DNA of 64,000 nucleotides, taken from the NCBI GenBank assembly GCA_017395505.1, contig JAFPUH010000001.1:1-64000 (forward strand), read 5' to 3'. The notes beneath the pieces were generated by a model. That model searched no databases, was not told where the DNA came from, and was given only the letters and a program-made list of their open reading frames with translations. This DNA is from Kiritimatiellia bacterium (GTDB lineage Bacteria > Verrucomicrobiota > Kiritimatiellia > RFP12 > UBA1067). Below, piece after piece: positions 33,636 through 42,567 of the stretch (position 1 is its first letter; each line of letters starts with the position of its first letter). The translations under genes and the position numbers were made by a program.

Positions 33636-34406
33636 ATGAAAAAAGCATATGACATGATTGCTTCTCTTGGGGGCAATTGCTCTGCAGCGATGCAGTTGAG
33701 AAATCGCGGATTGCGCTATGAGTCATATCCTCTAGATTGGGTCTACATGGAGAGTGAGAAATCCATCCGCTGGCTTTGCAAGGCCTTTGAGAATGGATTC
33801 GCCGATTTTGCGCTTCGCGAGAATATGGAGGAGATCCCCAAGGAATTGCATTCCGGCGTAGCGAAGTATTCCTTCCGCGACACGAATACCGGTTTCTGCT
33901 TCATACATCATTTCAACGATCGGATAGATATTGATCAGGCGGCCTATGATCGCGATATTGCTGTTATCCGCAAAAGAATAGAGCGGTTCCTGTGTAGGAT
34001 TGAATCATCAAAGGACATCTTTTTCATACTGACCGTGAGGTTTGCGTTTGATCCAAAGACGGTAATGGACCTCAAGGCGACACTGGAGGGGCTTTATCCA
34101 GGTAAAAACTTTGATATACACGTTAAAGAATTCAATGCGAAGCTGTCCTCGCCATTGGCTATTGCCGAGAAGTGGCCCGAGGAATATCATTTTGCAGGCG
34201 GCGAACGGTATTGCTATGACTCATATCCGTATTCATTTGAGTATGCGAGCAAAGAATGGGAGTTTCTTGACGACCTGGAAATCAAGGGGTGGACGGTCGC
34301 CAAGCCTAAAGGGTGGGCGAAGGTCATATATAAGATATGGAAGAAATCCAGCAAGTGGCTTAATGAGTGCGGCTATAGGGTTGTGGGGATAAGGTTTGGA
34401 GCGTGA
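33636..34406 (+). CDS. DUF1796-family protein (putative papain-like cysteine peptidase fold)
   Basis: A 256-residue protein. [18 protein letters not shown] near the N-terminus places a cysteine after GGN, then PLDWVYM and FIHHF give a plausible Cys-His set. The start at 33636 is chosen because the paralogue at 48.1 kb begins at the same residue. The family is common in polysaccharide clusters but its reaction is not established. It overlaps nothing; the acetyltransferase gene starts two bases after its stop. Confidence 0.8.
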   Translation: MKKAYDMIASLGGNCSAAMQLRNRGLRYESYPLDWVYMESEKSIRWLCKAFENGFADFALRENMEEIPKELHSGVAKYSFRDTNTGFCFIHHFNDRIDIDQAAYDRDIAVIRKRIERFLCRIESSKDIFFILTVRFAFDPKTVMDLKATLEGLYPGKNFDIHVKEFNAKLSSPLAIAEKWPEEYHFAGGERYCYDSYPYSFEYASKEWEFLDDLEIKGWTVAKPKGWAKVIYKIWKKSSKWLNECGYRVVGIRFGA

Positions 34407-34408
34407 CG

Positions 34409-34990
34409 ATGAAACGGATTCTTGTAAAGTTCCTTTGCATGTTCATATTCCCTTCAAAGACAAGGAAGAGAATCCGCAACAACCTTCTAGGCAAGCCGAA
34501 TACGCCGTTCAAATTGGGGCGCCACTCATATTACGGCGACCATAGCTTTTCCATTTCGCCCGATACGGAGGTCGGCAACTTCTGTTCGATTGGCGTCGAT
34601 GTCATACTTGGGCCGTCGCAACATCCGACAAATTGGTTGACGACGCATCCTTTCCCGTATCTTTCATACAAGAAGCTGAAGCGCGTCAACTACGCCCAGA
34701 AGGCATTTGAAGCCGTACGCCCGGTAAAGGTCGGCAACGACGTCTGGATCGGCGATCGGGCGATTGTCATGGACGGACTGACAATCGGCGACGGCGCGAT
34801 TGTCGCCGCAAACGCCGTTGTTACGAAGGATGTTCCGCCATATGCGATTGTGGCGGGAGTTCCGGCGAAGATATTGCGATACCGTTTTGACAAGCCGCTT
34901 ATCGACAAACTGCTTGAACTCAAGTGGTGGGATATGCCAGACGAAGAAATCGTCAAACTGCCGCTTGACCATCCGGAGGATCTGCTGTGA
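34409..34990 (+). CDS. Hexapeptide-repeat acetyltransferase
   Basis: A 193-residue beta-helix acetyltransferase: [35 protein letters not shown], and [18 protein letters not shown] as the terminal coil, then [13 protein letters not shown]. It is shorter than the 32-kb homologue, lacking its N-terminal 70 residues. A GTG at 34403 overlapping the previous stop is an alternative start. It lies in a coupled run DUF1796-acetyltransferase-GT2-ketoisomerase. Confidence 0.9.
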   Translation: MKRILVKFLCMFIFPSKTRKRIRNNLLGKPNTPFKLGRHSYYGDHSFSISPDTEVGNFCSIGVDVILGPSQHPTNWLTTHPFPYLSYKKLKRVNYAQKAFEAVRPVKVGNDVWIGDRAIVMDGLTIGDGAIVAANAVVTKDVPPYAIVAGVPAKILRYRFDKPLIDKLLELKWWDMPDEEIVKLPLDHPEDLL

Positions 34991-36045
34991 TTAGATACCA
35001 ATATAGCGGCAATGGTCTTTCGGATTCGTCTTTGCCGCTGATGACGATTCATGCGCTGTTTTACAATCAAGCGCAATTTGCGAAGGCGACATTAGAGAGC
35101 ATGCTCGCCCAGACCTACGGCAATACGGAGGTCGTGGTATCCGACGACTGTTCGCCGGATGGAACTGGCGATGTATTGCTAGAGGTTGCAAAAAACTATA
35201 AAGGTCCGCACAAGGTAGTAGTCAACATCAACGAAAAGAATCTGGGCATCGGCGACCACTTTGCGCATGTCTTGTCGCTTTCGCATGGCGAGTGGCAGAC
35301 TTCTCTTGGCGGAGACGATATCGCCGAGCCCGACTATCTGCAGACAATATACGGCTACATCAAGAGATATCCAAATGTCGTCTCCATCGGATCGTCTGCA
35401 TTGAAGATCGACGAAGAGGATAATGTAATTGGCGAGGCGTATGTCGTAAGCGAGCCCAAGGTCTATCCTAGATATGAGTCCGGTCCGCTGACTTATTCCT
35501 TGAATCCCGGTGATGATGTTGCAGTCGTTCTTGTAACGGGGTGTGTGGCGACATTCAGCAAGAAACTTTTGGAAGCGCTGCCATTCCCGCGCGGCATAAT
35601 GGCGGAGGATGCGTTTTTGGGCTTCCGCGCATCGCTTCTGGGGGATGTATTGTTTATCCCGGAGAAGTGTGTAAGGCAGCGGATAAATGGTGCAAGCATA
35701 ATGCGAAAGGGTCGGCTTTCAAAAGGCCGGGCGGAGAGAAAGAAGTTTCGCCGTCGCATGTCGGCAATGACATTTACAACGCTTGATGCAGTACTGAAGG
35801 AGGTCCCGCTTTTAAGAGCCGATGTCAATAGCGAAGCTTTAGACACACTTTTGTTTGAAGTTTCAGAAAGTCTGCTCGGCTCATTTTACGTGCCCGATCC
35901 ATTAGGCGCCAATTATCCCAAATACCGTGAGGCGGTGCGCATGGTTTTGAGACGCAAGAGCATATTTAAGGTGCTGGGTTATGCGAGGGCAAGAGGTCTG
36001 TTTTGGCCCACACTTAAGCTGATGGTGAAAGGAATGTTTTCATGA
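34987..36045 (+). CDS. Glycosyltransferase family 2
   Basis: A 352-residue GT-A enzyme. [20 protein letters not shown] begins the nucleotide-binding fold, [16 protein letters not shown] gives the acidic pair, and [13 protein letters not shown] the DXD-like metal site near 117. GTG start overlapping the previous stop. It probably extends the repeat unit of the surface glycan. Its stop overlaps the ketoisomerase start by ATGA. Confidence 0.9.
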   Translation: MIRYQYSGNGLSDSSLPLMTIHALFYNQAQFAKATLESMLAQTYGNTEVVVSDDCSPDGTGDVLLEVAKNYKGPHKVVVNINEKNLGIGDHFAHVLSLSHGEWQTSLGGDDIAEPDYLQTIYGYIKRYPNVVSIGSSALKIDEEDNVIGEAYVVSEPKVYPRYESGPLTYSLNPGDDVAVVLVTGCVATFSKKLLEALPFPRGIMAEDAFLGFRASLLGDVLFIPEKCVRQRINGASIMRKGRLSKGRAERKKFRRRMSAMTFTTLDAVLKEVPLLRADVNSEALDTLLFEVSESLLGSFYVPDPLGANYPKYREAVRMVLRRKSIFKVLGYARARGLFWPTLKLMVKGMFS

Positions 36046-36452
36046 CACCCATTGCAGAGGTTTTGGAGTTTCCTATTCATGGCGACCACACGGGATCGCT
36101 CGTAGCGTTGGAGAAGGGGGATGATTTTCCCTTTGAGATAAAGCGCGTATACTACATTTGGGGGACGGCTCCTCACGTCGTGCGTGGCCATCACGCCCAC
36201 AAGAATCTCGAGCAGGTCGTCGTCTGCACTTCGGGTTCTTGCGACTTCATACTGGACGATGGAACAAGGCGCGAAACATATCACCTCGCCTCGCCTGCGA
36301 AAGGGCTTCACATAAAGAACAATGTCTGGCGCGAATTCACCAACTTCTCGCCAGACTGCGTCGTCATGGTGCTCGCGAGCGAGCACTACAACGAAGCAGA
36401 CTACATCCGCAACTACGACGACTTTTTGCGGAGCGTGGGTAAAGGGGCTTAG
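36042..36452 (+). CDS. fdtA: dTDP-4-oxo-6-deoxyglucose 3,4-ketoisomerase (FdtA/QdtA cupin)
   Basis: A 136-residue cupin. RVYYIWGTAPHVVRGHHAHK near 35-55 holds the histidines of the active site, and the barrel closes with KGLHIKNNVWREFTNF. It would start the branch from dTDP-4-keto-6-deoxyglucose to a 3-amino-3,6-dideoxyhexose. The likely acetyltransferase (42.1 kb) and aminotransferase (46.1 kb) of the same branch lie farther on. Gene name is by family; FdtA (galacto) and QdtA (gluco) cannot be told apart from motifs. Confidence 0.88.
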   Translation: MTPIAEVLEFPIHGDHTGSLVALEKGDDFPFEIKRVYYIWGTAPHVVRGHHAHKNLEQVVVCTSGSCDFILDDGTRRETYHLASPAKGLHIKNNVWREFTNFSPDCVVMVLASEHYNEADYIRNYDDFLRSVGKGA

Positions 36453-37324
36453 ATTTTGCCCCAGCGGAAGCCTTTCGTATTGTAGTCGGGATATTTCGCC
36501 AGCCAGCTATCGAAGAACGCGCGAGCACGGTGAAGCTGGCGCTTCGCCTTCGGATCGCCGCCGTGCGTGTGGACGCCTATCGCCAGCGCAACGGGAACGG
36601 CCTTTTTCGGGTCCTTCACTTCGGGGTGGACCTCGAAGAACTCATGGGTGAAGGCATCCTTCCACGATATTGTCATTCTTCGGCCATCCTCCGATACGCT
36701 CACCCCGCTAACGTCATACTTGCCGCTGCTCATGGTCTTGCCGTTCTGCGTGTAGTACGCGATAGAAAGGCCGTCCTCCGCGCCTATCTTGTCGGGGGAG
36801 AATCCCCAGTCAGGCAGAAGGAACAGGTTTTCGCCTTCGATTATGATGTCTTCGCCGAAGACCAGGGTGCGGTCGGTCTTTGCGGAGCGGCTGTACATTC
36901 GGTTTATCACTACCTTCGGACCAGTGTTCCTGATGTAGGGGGATACACCGGTCAGGGCAAGCATCTCCTTCACCCGCTTCAAAGGTCTGATGCAGAGCGA
37001 AAGCTTGTGCTTCTCGGGGTCGAACGTCTCGCCAGGTTCGTCGAAGCGGCCTTCGATGTTGACGCCTATCGAGAAGTAGTCTCCGACGCGGCGCGTGTTG
37101 CCGTCCGTTAGCGTTTTGGCGATGACGGTGTCGAAGAAGTGCTCGATCATCATCTTCATGGCGGACTGCGGAATGTTCAGGAAGCGCGACGCCATCACCT
37201 CGGAGAGCACCTCATCATAGCTCAACGTCCGTGAATTGCGCCATCTGGCGATGTATCCGCCGCCGCCCGGGAATTTCTCGGGTATCGCCTGAAGCTTTAT
37301 TTCCTTCTTCGTCTCGGTAAGCAT
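36449..37324 (-). CDS. HU-like DNA-binding protein with extra C-terminal domain
   Basis: A 291-residue protein. Residues about 30-115 read like an HU/IHF fold (SYDEVLSEVMASRFLNIP, RRVGDYFSIGV), as in the larger HU-like proteins of Bacteroidetes and relatives. The rest is beta-rich (VVINRMYSRSAKTDRTLVFG) and ends with an Arg/Lys-rich HRARAFFDSW part. The start at 37324 follows AGGAGG. It ends in a 4-base tail overlap with fdtA. Six palindromic boxes lie directly upstream, suggesting repression, perhaps by itself. Confidence 0.65.
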   Translation of the reverse strand: MLTETKKEIKLQAIPEKFPGGGGYIARWRNSRTLSYDEVLSEVMASRFLNIPQSAMKMMIEHFFDTVIAKTLTDGNTRRVGDYFSIGVNIEGRFDEPGETFDPEKHKLSLCIRPLKRVKEMLALTGVSPYIRNTGPKVVINRMYSRSAKTDRTLVFGEDIIIEGENLFLLPDWGFSPDKIGAEDGLSIAYYTQNGKTMSSGKYDVSGVSVSEDGRRMTISWKDAFTHEFFEVHPEVKDPKKAVPVALAIGVHTHGGDPKAKRQLHRARAFFDSWLAKYPDYNTKGFRWGKI

Positions 37325-37353
37325 ATCTGGTCCTCCTATGGTTAAAAATCTTT

Positions 37354-37495
37354 TCAACTGACATTATATCATATCTCAACTGACAAAACAACCAAAGTCT
37401 ACAGATAAATTTTTATATGTCAGTTGACAAATAAAAATCTTTCAACTGATAAAAAATAATTTGGCAGTTGACAAAATATAGTTTGTCAACTGACA
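37354..37495. repeat. Array of six TGTCA-TGACA operator-like boxes
   Basis: TCAACTGACA or its complement occurs at 37354-37363, 37376-37385, 37418-37429, 37442-37451, 37462-37473 and 37484-37495. The best copies are 12-bp palindrome-like TGTCA-NN-TGACA. Neighbouring copies are about 20-24 bases apart, with one gap of about 43, so they lie mostly on one helix face. The DNA is AT-rich and contains the presumed promoter of the HU-like gene. Confidence 0.85.
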
Positions 37496-37566
37496 AATAT
37501 CTAATGCCTAACGACTATCAAAAGCACCTTAGCTCAAAAGCAGGGTTGGAAAAGACTGTGACAAGA

Positions 37567-37587
37567 GCATCGCCGATTAGGCGATGC
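37567..37587. terminator. Hairpin after the 37.6-kb glycosyltransferase gene
   Basis: GCATCGCC, loop GATTA, GGCGATGC: a perfect 8-bp stem six bases beyond the minus-strand stop. The T-run is weak on both strands (CGGTTTT on plus), so termination is likely but not certain. Confidence 0.55.
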
Positions 37588-37592
37588 CGGTT

Positions 37593-38621
37593 TTAGACTA
37601 GGCGCTTTTTTTGTAATCTCTTGCGTATTTTATTGTATACGAAGAGCATTATTCGATATTTCAGCTTGATCTTCTTGCCTTTTGCTCCTGCATCGTTAAA
37701 AGCAGAAATCAGCTCCCTGTTTTTATGGCACGACGAGGCAACATTGAAGAACATTTCTTTTATATAATCGGCGAATGCAAAATCCTGATTCAATTCGTTT
37801 AACGCCACAACGCACAAAGATAGGTTTTTATACGCCTCGTAGAAGAAAAATGCATTGTATTTATCTTCAAAATATGCATTGTAATCCAAATAGCATTGTG
37901 CCTGTATGATGTTTTTCTCAAATTCCGTCAGTCGAGACCAAATGCCCGATGTCAGAAGACGATAAATGCCACTTGGCTTGGGGTCGTAGTGGGCTTTACC
38001 ATATTTCAGATGCATCAGATACCTGTCAAAATCTCCCTCAAATGAACGTTCCGAAATTGTGCCCACGGCCTTTTCCATTATACTGGGAACGCCGTTGATA
38101 AAAATCACATTCCGAAAAAACGTCCCTGTGGTTTGCGTCATGCAGATGCTGCGCTTAAAGTAATCGTCCAACGTAAAATCAGAAGAAGAGATATTTTGCG
38201 GGACAAACAAATGCTCGCTGCCATCTTCTGCCTGACAAACGACATTCCTGGAATATATGACATAATCAGGATGTGAGTCCAAGAAGTTGACAGCACTTTG
38301 CAGATAATCCATATCAGTCCAACAGTCATCCGCATCAAGCAAACAGAAGTATGGGGTTTTTGTTATGGCCTTGGCTCTTAATACATTCTTGAGATACCCA
38401 CCATTCTCCTGATTGTAAAGCACCTTTATCTTTTCTGGAAATTTGGCTTCGTATTGCTTAATTATTTCAACGCTTTTATCTTTTGTCGAGAAATCATCAG
38501 TAATAAGCAACTGGAAAGCGAAATCCACCTTTTGGTTTAAGACGGATTCAATTGCACAGGAGACATATTTCTCCTGATTGTAATTGGACATAATTACGGT
38601 TACTTTGCAGTCTCCGCGCAT
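37593..38621 (-). CDS. Glycosyltransferase family 2
   Basis: A 342-residue GT-A enzyme: VIMSNYNQEKYVSCAIESVL, QLLITDDFSTKD and CLLDADDCWTDM (DXD near 95). The codon usage and AT-rich DNA differ from the core genes, which suggests transfer. The start overlaps the upstream gene end by 22 bases. It is the last gene of a three-gene minus-strand unit with the 467-residue protein and the GNAT/FemAB-like gene. Confidence 0.9.
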   Translation of the reverse strand: MRGDCKVTVIMSNYNQEKYVSCAIESVLNQKVDFAFQLLITDDFSTKDKSVEIIKQYEAKFPEKIKVLYNQENGGYLKNVLRAKAITKTPYFCLLDADDCWTDMDYLQSAVNFLDSHPDYVIYSRNVVCQAEDGSEHLFVPQNISSSDFTLDDYFKRSICMTQTTGTFFRNVIFINGVPSIMEKAVGTISERSFEGDFDRYLMHLKYGKAHYDPKPSGIYRLLTSGIWSRLTEFEKNIIQAQCYLDYNAYFEDKYNAFFFYEAYKNLSLCVVALNELNQDFAFADYIKEMFFNVASSCHKNRELISAFNDAGAKGKKIKLKYRIMLFVYNKIRKRLQKKRLV

Positions 38622-40003
38622 ATCTTCTTCCTCCGGCGCCTGTAGCTGATCTTTATGAACCCAAAAATAACAATCGTCCGGCGCTCCCCGTTTTTTATTT
38701 TTTCAAACACCTTAACTCTAAAAGGTGCGCCTGCACATCCCCACCTTTCAAACCTCTTGATCATTTTGCAATCTTTGACATCCTTAGGGACTTCATGTCT
38801 CTTTTGCTTCATACTAAGCAAGACATCAAGTGTTATAAATTTTAATCCATGATAATAAAAATGATAATTGGGATTTTCAATGATCTTTTTCTTGGGGAAA
38901 GGATAATACTTTAACTCGCTATCATGATTTGATAGGGTTTCGGTCTGAACATCAAACGAACAGGGTCCATTATATAGGAAGTCAAAATCACTGCATTGCC
39001 TTAGCCCATATACACCAAATGGTGTGCTACCTGCTCCACATAGGCATTCAATGTCTACATTGTTTGAGGCTGCCACCACTTTCAGATCTTCAATCATTTG
39101 ATCAAATCTGATATCCTCGTAGATAAACGGGCGACGGTTTATCATTCTCAATGAATTTTCATTGAAATATGTCTCTGCCAACCATATTGCCTCTTCGCGC
39201 GAATCATTTATATGTATGCTGAAATTGCCTATTTTAAATAAATCTCGGATTTCACTCTTTGCCTTAATAACCTTCTGAATATCATCGCATACAAAAACAA
39301 ACACTCTTAATGGACTCTTGCCCATGCATTCTCTTGCATGCATTTGGGCGCCGGCAAATTTATTCGAAACAGTGCCGATCCACGGCTCTTTTTCCCAAAA
39401 TGAACCGTATGAAAGCTTCTTAAGATTGACATAGCCGTCGAAAGTGAGGCGGACACTTTTCTTATAATAAACAAAACCATACTTCTCCAGAATACTGACA
39501 ACCTCTGTGTCTTTTGCTTGGTCAGTTACAGAATGAAGGTTTACGATATATGCATTGGGGTTTAGTTTTACATATTCCAGTGCGCCAAAATCCATGATCT
39601 TAGGATCCATCTTCTGACAGATGAAGAACCTATAATCATATAGATCACGCCTCCCGTCTGGTTCCGTTGCAACACCTTTGTTTAAATATGCACAAACAGA
39701 AAGCCTATGTGCGCCATCGCTTATCTCACCATTATCGCCAATAGGAACGAGCCCCTTTGATTCATTATATCCTACACCTTTTATAGACTCATATAAAGCA
39801 TCAAAACTTTTTAGGAAATCGGCGGGGGAATTTTTGGGCTTTCCATCACTAGGCTCATCTTCGTGAAAATCGTTAAACGCCCTGATGCTTTCTAAATAAG
39901 CAGCTCTTACAAATTGATTATCAGGATACTTTAAATATAAAAACTTGAAGATCAGGTCGAATCTTCTTTGCTTAAGAAATAACAGTCTCGCATCATGTAT
40001 CAT
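38600..40003 (-). CDS. Two-domain protein: ParB/Srx-like N-terminus, nucleotidyltransferase-like C-terminus
   Basis: A 467-residue protein I cannot assign. Near 85-105 GLVPIGDNGEISDGAHRLS resembles the substrate loop of ParB/sulfiredoxin-like folds. The C-terminal third has CGAGSTPFGVYGLRQCSDFD (GS...DFD), like a nucleotidyltransferase active site. A region with VFVFVCDDIQKVIKAK lies between. AT-rich, foreign-looking DNA. The start at 40003 overlaps the previous stop by ATGA. A role in modifying the surface glycan is inferred from neighbours only. Confidence 0.6.
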   Translation of the reverse strand: MIHDARLLFLKQRRFDLIFKFLYLKYPDNQFVRAAYLESIRAFNDFHEDEPSDGKPKNSPADFLKSFDALYESIKGVGYNESKGLVPIGDNGEISDGAHRLSVCAYLNKGVATEPDGRRDLYDYRFFICQKMDPKIMDFGALEYVKLNPNAYIVNLHSVTDQAKDTEVVSILEKYGFVYYKKSVRLTFDGYVNLKKLSYGSFWEKEPWIGTVSNKFAGAQMHARECMGKSPLRVFVFVCDDIQKVIKAKSEIRDLFKIGNFSIHINDSREEAIWLAETYFNENSLRMINRRPFIYEDIRFDQMIEDLKVVAASNNVDIECLCGAGSTPFGVYGLRQCSDFDFLYNGPCSFDVQTETLSNHDSELKYYPFPKKKIIENPNYHFYYHGLKFITLDVLLSMKQKRHEVPKDVKDCKMIKRFERWGCAGAPFRVKVFEKIKNGERRTIVIFGFIKISYRRRRKKICAETAK

Positions 40004-40935
40004 AGAGATATCTCCCAAGTATTATAGACCGCAGTTCTTCCACCAAAGCCCTCCTTTTGGCTTATCAGGCCTTCGTTCAGAATACGCCCATCGTCTTCAG
40101 TGGAAATTCCAAAGTCGAAATACGCCTTTGTCTCAGCAAAACGATCCATCAAGGTTTTGATCAACAAGTCTAAACCGCCGATTTCACGTGCGCTTTCGTC
40201 GGCTGCCATATATTGCGTATGCACCACATCGCCGTAAACAAAAAGCAATGTCGCCGCAATCATCCGCCCCTGCCATTCCGCAGACCAAAGTTGTATGTTG
40301 TCGCAGAACCTTGATTTCAACAGGTGCAACTCTTCGGAATTATGAACGGCTTTTGTCGCATGGCGTTCGCCCAATACGCTGTTCTCCAGCTGGATGAAGC
40401 CGTCGAAGTCTGTTGACTCCTTTACGGACACCCCCTCACGCTTCGCCCTGGAAACTTGCGCCTTGCGTCCCTTCGGCATCTTGAAGGGCCTTTTCAGCGC
40501 CACCGTGGTGGAAGGCTCGACCTTCAGGAGATGGGCGCCGCTTCTGTATAGTGCATATAGATCCTCTTCTGCAGGGCTATGATGGAATATGTGCGGAATT
40601 GTCTTATATATGATTGTCTTCACGCCGCATTCGCCGTAATGCCGCTTCATTGCGTCAAAGCATTCCAGCATGGTATGCTGCTTCATCTGCTCGCCGTATA
40701 TCATGCCGCCATACGTAAGTCCGCCGTGTGAGATAATCTTCTCACCATGCGCGGAGGCAGGCAATACCGCCATCAGATCATTGTCCCTGTATAACATGAG
40801 CGAGGCATCTTTAAACCTGTCGGAATGATAATCCATATAGCCGCGTTCAAACATGAACATCGGCATCCTTGAATTCTGGACGAATCTGTCCCAGATTTCT
40901 AGGTCGTTGGATGTGTATGGCCGTATGGCAATCAT
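40000..40935 (-). CDS. GNAT/FemAB-like acyltransferase
   Basis: A 311-residue protein of the FemAB/GNAT-like group found in exopolysaccharide clusters. It has WDRFVQNSRMPMFMFERGYM near 15-35, KGRKAQVSRAKREGVSV near 155, and a C-terminal GNAT-like core with MIAATLLFVYGDVVHTQYMAA and FDFGIST. It may attach an aminoacyl or acyl group to a sugar. AAAGGA precedes ATG. The likely promoter is at 41064-41069. Confidence 0.75.
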   Translation of the reverse strand: MIAIRPYTSNDLEIWDRFVQNSRMPMFMFERGYMDYHSDRFKDASLMLYRDNDLMAVLPASAHGEKIISHGGLTYGGMIYGEQMKQHTMLECFDAMKRHYGECGVKTIIYKTIPHIFHHSPAEEDLYALYRSGAHLLKVEPSTTVALKRPFKMPKGRKAQVSRAKREGVSVKESTDFDGFIQLENSVLGERHATKAVHNSEELHLLKSRFCDNIQLWSAEWQGRMIAATLLFVYGDVVHTQYMAADESAREIGGLDLLIKTLMDRFAETKAYFDFGISTEDDGRILNEGLISQKEGFGGRTAVYNTWEISL

Positions 40936-40978
40936 CGTTTAGCGATCCTTTATATTGCGCCATATTCATCCGGCCTAT

Positions 40979-40996
40979 GTCTTCTGTAGCACAGAA
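40979..40996. repeat. 18-bp inverted repeat, left copy (beside recombinase)
   Basis: Its complement, TTCTGTGCTACAGAAGAC, recurs exactly at 42076-42093, and the recombinase gene lies between. Each copy is also a small dyad, TTCTGT-(3 nt)-ACAGAA, whose 3-nt centre is AGC here and GCT in the other copy. Confidence 0.8.
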
Positions 40997-41063
40997 CCGT
41001 GAGGCTGATGCGCACACGGCGTAGAACATAGGACGTAGGTGTGGTTTGTTATCATCACTGCGT

Positions 41064-41069
41064 ATTATA
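41064..41069 (-). promoter_or_regulatory. Extended -10 box of the GNAT-like gene unit
   Basis: Minus strand TTTGGTATAAT. Eight bases on is an ATG (41055) opening a 26-codon frame that ends at 40975. The GNAT-like gene starts 40 bases after that, so the small frame could be a leader peptide or chance. Confidence 0.55.
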
Positions 41070-41141
41070 CCAAATTTTACAGCGTGGTGGGGAAAATAAT
41101 TTGCTATGATGGACTGAACTTGAATCGAAAGGAATTACATC

Positions 41142-42059
41142 ATGAATCCAGATAAAACAACGTTTGCAGACATACTGTCCGCCTACACAAAAGCCGCGAG
41201 AGCAGAACGAGCAGCCACTGGTTCGCCCTGCGAATCAACCGTCAAGACAAACATTGGCACCACAAGGAACATATTGAAGAGGTGCAATATCTCAGAGGAT
41301 GCGCCTCTGTCAAGTCTCACGCGGCAGATGTTGGCGGATTATGTAGTGCAATGCTGCGAGTGCGGTAGGCCATTGATATCGATCAAAAGCGACATTGAGC
41401 GTCTGAACGCGCTTTTTGCAATATGGACAGAGCCGCATTACGAGTATCTGCTTGGAGCGGAGTTGGGCCGCGCATTCCGATTTCCGGTACCGAGAGTGAA
41501 AGCTAGCGCTCAACGCTACACGCGCCCTGCGAGGGAGCTGCTGATGGCGGTCAAGGCATGGTATGCAAATCTTCAAATGAACGCCAGATGCGAGGGGAAA
41601 TGGATCGCGGCGACGTTGATGCTTGAGTTTGCTATGCGCAATGGTGACATCGGGCGTCTCAGATGGGACAATATAGTGGAAAAGGACGGCCGTTGCTATC
41701 TGTCGTATACGCCGCACAAGACCAAGCTTTCGTCTGGGCGCATCGTGGTTTGGCCGGTGCATGACGACATATGGAAAGTGCTCAAGGCAATCAAAGCCAA
41801 AAGCCGTAACGAACTTGTCCTTCCCAGGGCGGCGGGGCAGATCGCACGCATAACGAGAGAGCTCCGAAGCATGGGCTTCAGAGGCAGCAAGGGAGCGTAT
41901 GAACTTCGAAAAATCTGCATTGATCATGTCTACCAGAACTATGGAGCGGAAATGGCAACATCCATCAGCGGAGACAACCTAAAAACGATTTTGCGCTACT
42001 ATGCCGATCCGTCCGCCCTCAATGTGATGGGCGTGCGCATATTCGACCTGATCAAGTAG
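41142..42059 (+). CDS. Tyrosine recombinase/phage integrase-like protein
   Basis: A 305-residue site-specific recombinase. The N-terminal core-binding part (CESTVKTNIGTTRNILKR) precedes a catalytic domain with the first arginine in AMRNGDIGRLRWDN near 165, YELRK near 252 in place of HxxR, and a tyrosine in ILRYYADP near 285. The usual GH before the tyrosine is not clear, so activity is uncertain. AAAGGAA precedes the ATG. Exact 18-bp inverted repeats flank the gene, suggesting a self-contained or invertible unit. Confidence 0.82.
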   Translation: MNPDKTTFADILSAYTKAARAERAATGSPCESTVKTNIGTTRNILKRCNISEDAPLSSLTRQMLADYVVQCCECGRPLISIKSDIERLNALFAIWTEPHYEYLLGAELGRAFRFPVPRVKASAQRYTRPARELLMAVKAWYANLQMNARCEGKWIAATLMLEFAMRNGDIGRLRWDNIVEKDGRCYLSYTPHKTKLSSGRIVVWPVHDDIWKVLKAIKAKSRNELVLPRAAGQIARITRELRSMGFRGSKGAYELRKICIDHVYQNYGAEMATSISGDNLKTILRYYADPSALNVMGVRIFDLIK

Positions 42060-42075
42060 GTCGTCTGTATTATTC

Positions 42076-42093
42076 TTCTGTGCTACAGAAGAC
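42076..42093. repeat. 18-bp inverted repeat, right copy (beside recombinase)
   Basis: TTCTGTGCTACAGAAGAC, the exact reverse complement of 40979-40996. It starts 17 bases after the recombinase stop. As a dyad its arms extend to 8 bp (TCTTCTGT/ACAGAAGA), so it could also end transcription. Confidence 0.8.
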
Positions 42094-42123
42094 GGGGGCT
42101 GAGATTTGCGGGAGCGACGATAA

Positions 42124-42567
42124 ATGAGCGCATTCATACATCCATTATCTGACGTGCAGTCGCAGAATATTGGTGATGGTACTCGCATTTGGCAGTACTG
42201 CGTTGTGCTCCCAGGTGCGAGGATCGGCAGGAACTGTAATATCTGCTCGCACTGCTTTATTGAGAATGATGTTGTCATTGGCGACAATGTTACAATAAAA
42301 TGTGGGGTTCAGATCTGGGATGGGATGCGCATAGAAGATAATGTCTTCATTGGTCCCGATGCGACATTCTGCAATGACCGCCATCCAATTTCTGGCAATG
42401 GGGCTAACTATAAGCTCGAGCCTGTAATTATCCGGAAAGGGGCGATGGTTGGCGCTGGGGTTACAGTATTGCCAGGCGTTGAAATTGGGGAAGGGGCTGT
42501 GGTTGGCGCGGGGACTACAGTTGTGAAGAGTATTCCTGCTACGGCGACATTCTTGGGGGGCAGATGA
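42124..42567 (+). CDS. dTDP-aminosugar N-acetyltransferase, hexapeptide type
   Basis: A 147-residue beta-helix acetyltransferase like FdtC/QdtC/Wla[53 protein letters not shown] and [20 protein letters not shown]. These match transferases that N-acetylate dTDP-3-amino-3,6-dideoxyhexoses. Together with the ketoisomerase at 36.0 kb and the aminotransferase at 46.1 kb it completes the pathway. GGGAG precedes ATG. It overlaps the truncated GT8 by ATGA. Confidence 0.88.
   Translation: MSAFIHPLSDVQSQNIGDGTRIWQYCVVLPGARIGRNCNICSHCFIENDVVIGDNVTIKCGVQIWDGMRIEDNVFIGPDATFCNDRHPISGNGANYKLEPVIIRKGAMVGAGVTVLPGVEIGEGAVVGAGTTVVKSIPATATFLGGR

Noticed and set aside
37354-37495. The six boxes as a CRISPR array
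   Set aside because: Units are only 10-12 bp, occur in both orientations and have uneven spacing, which does not fit CRISPR repeats.
40975-41055. 26-codon frame before the GNAT-like gene
   Set aside because: It starts eight bases after a -10 box but has no protein-like character and contains the inverted repeat; a leader peptide cannot be shown.
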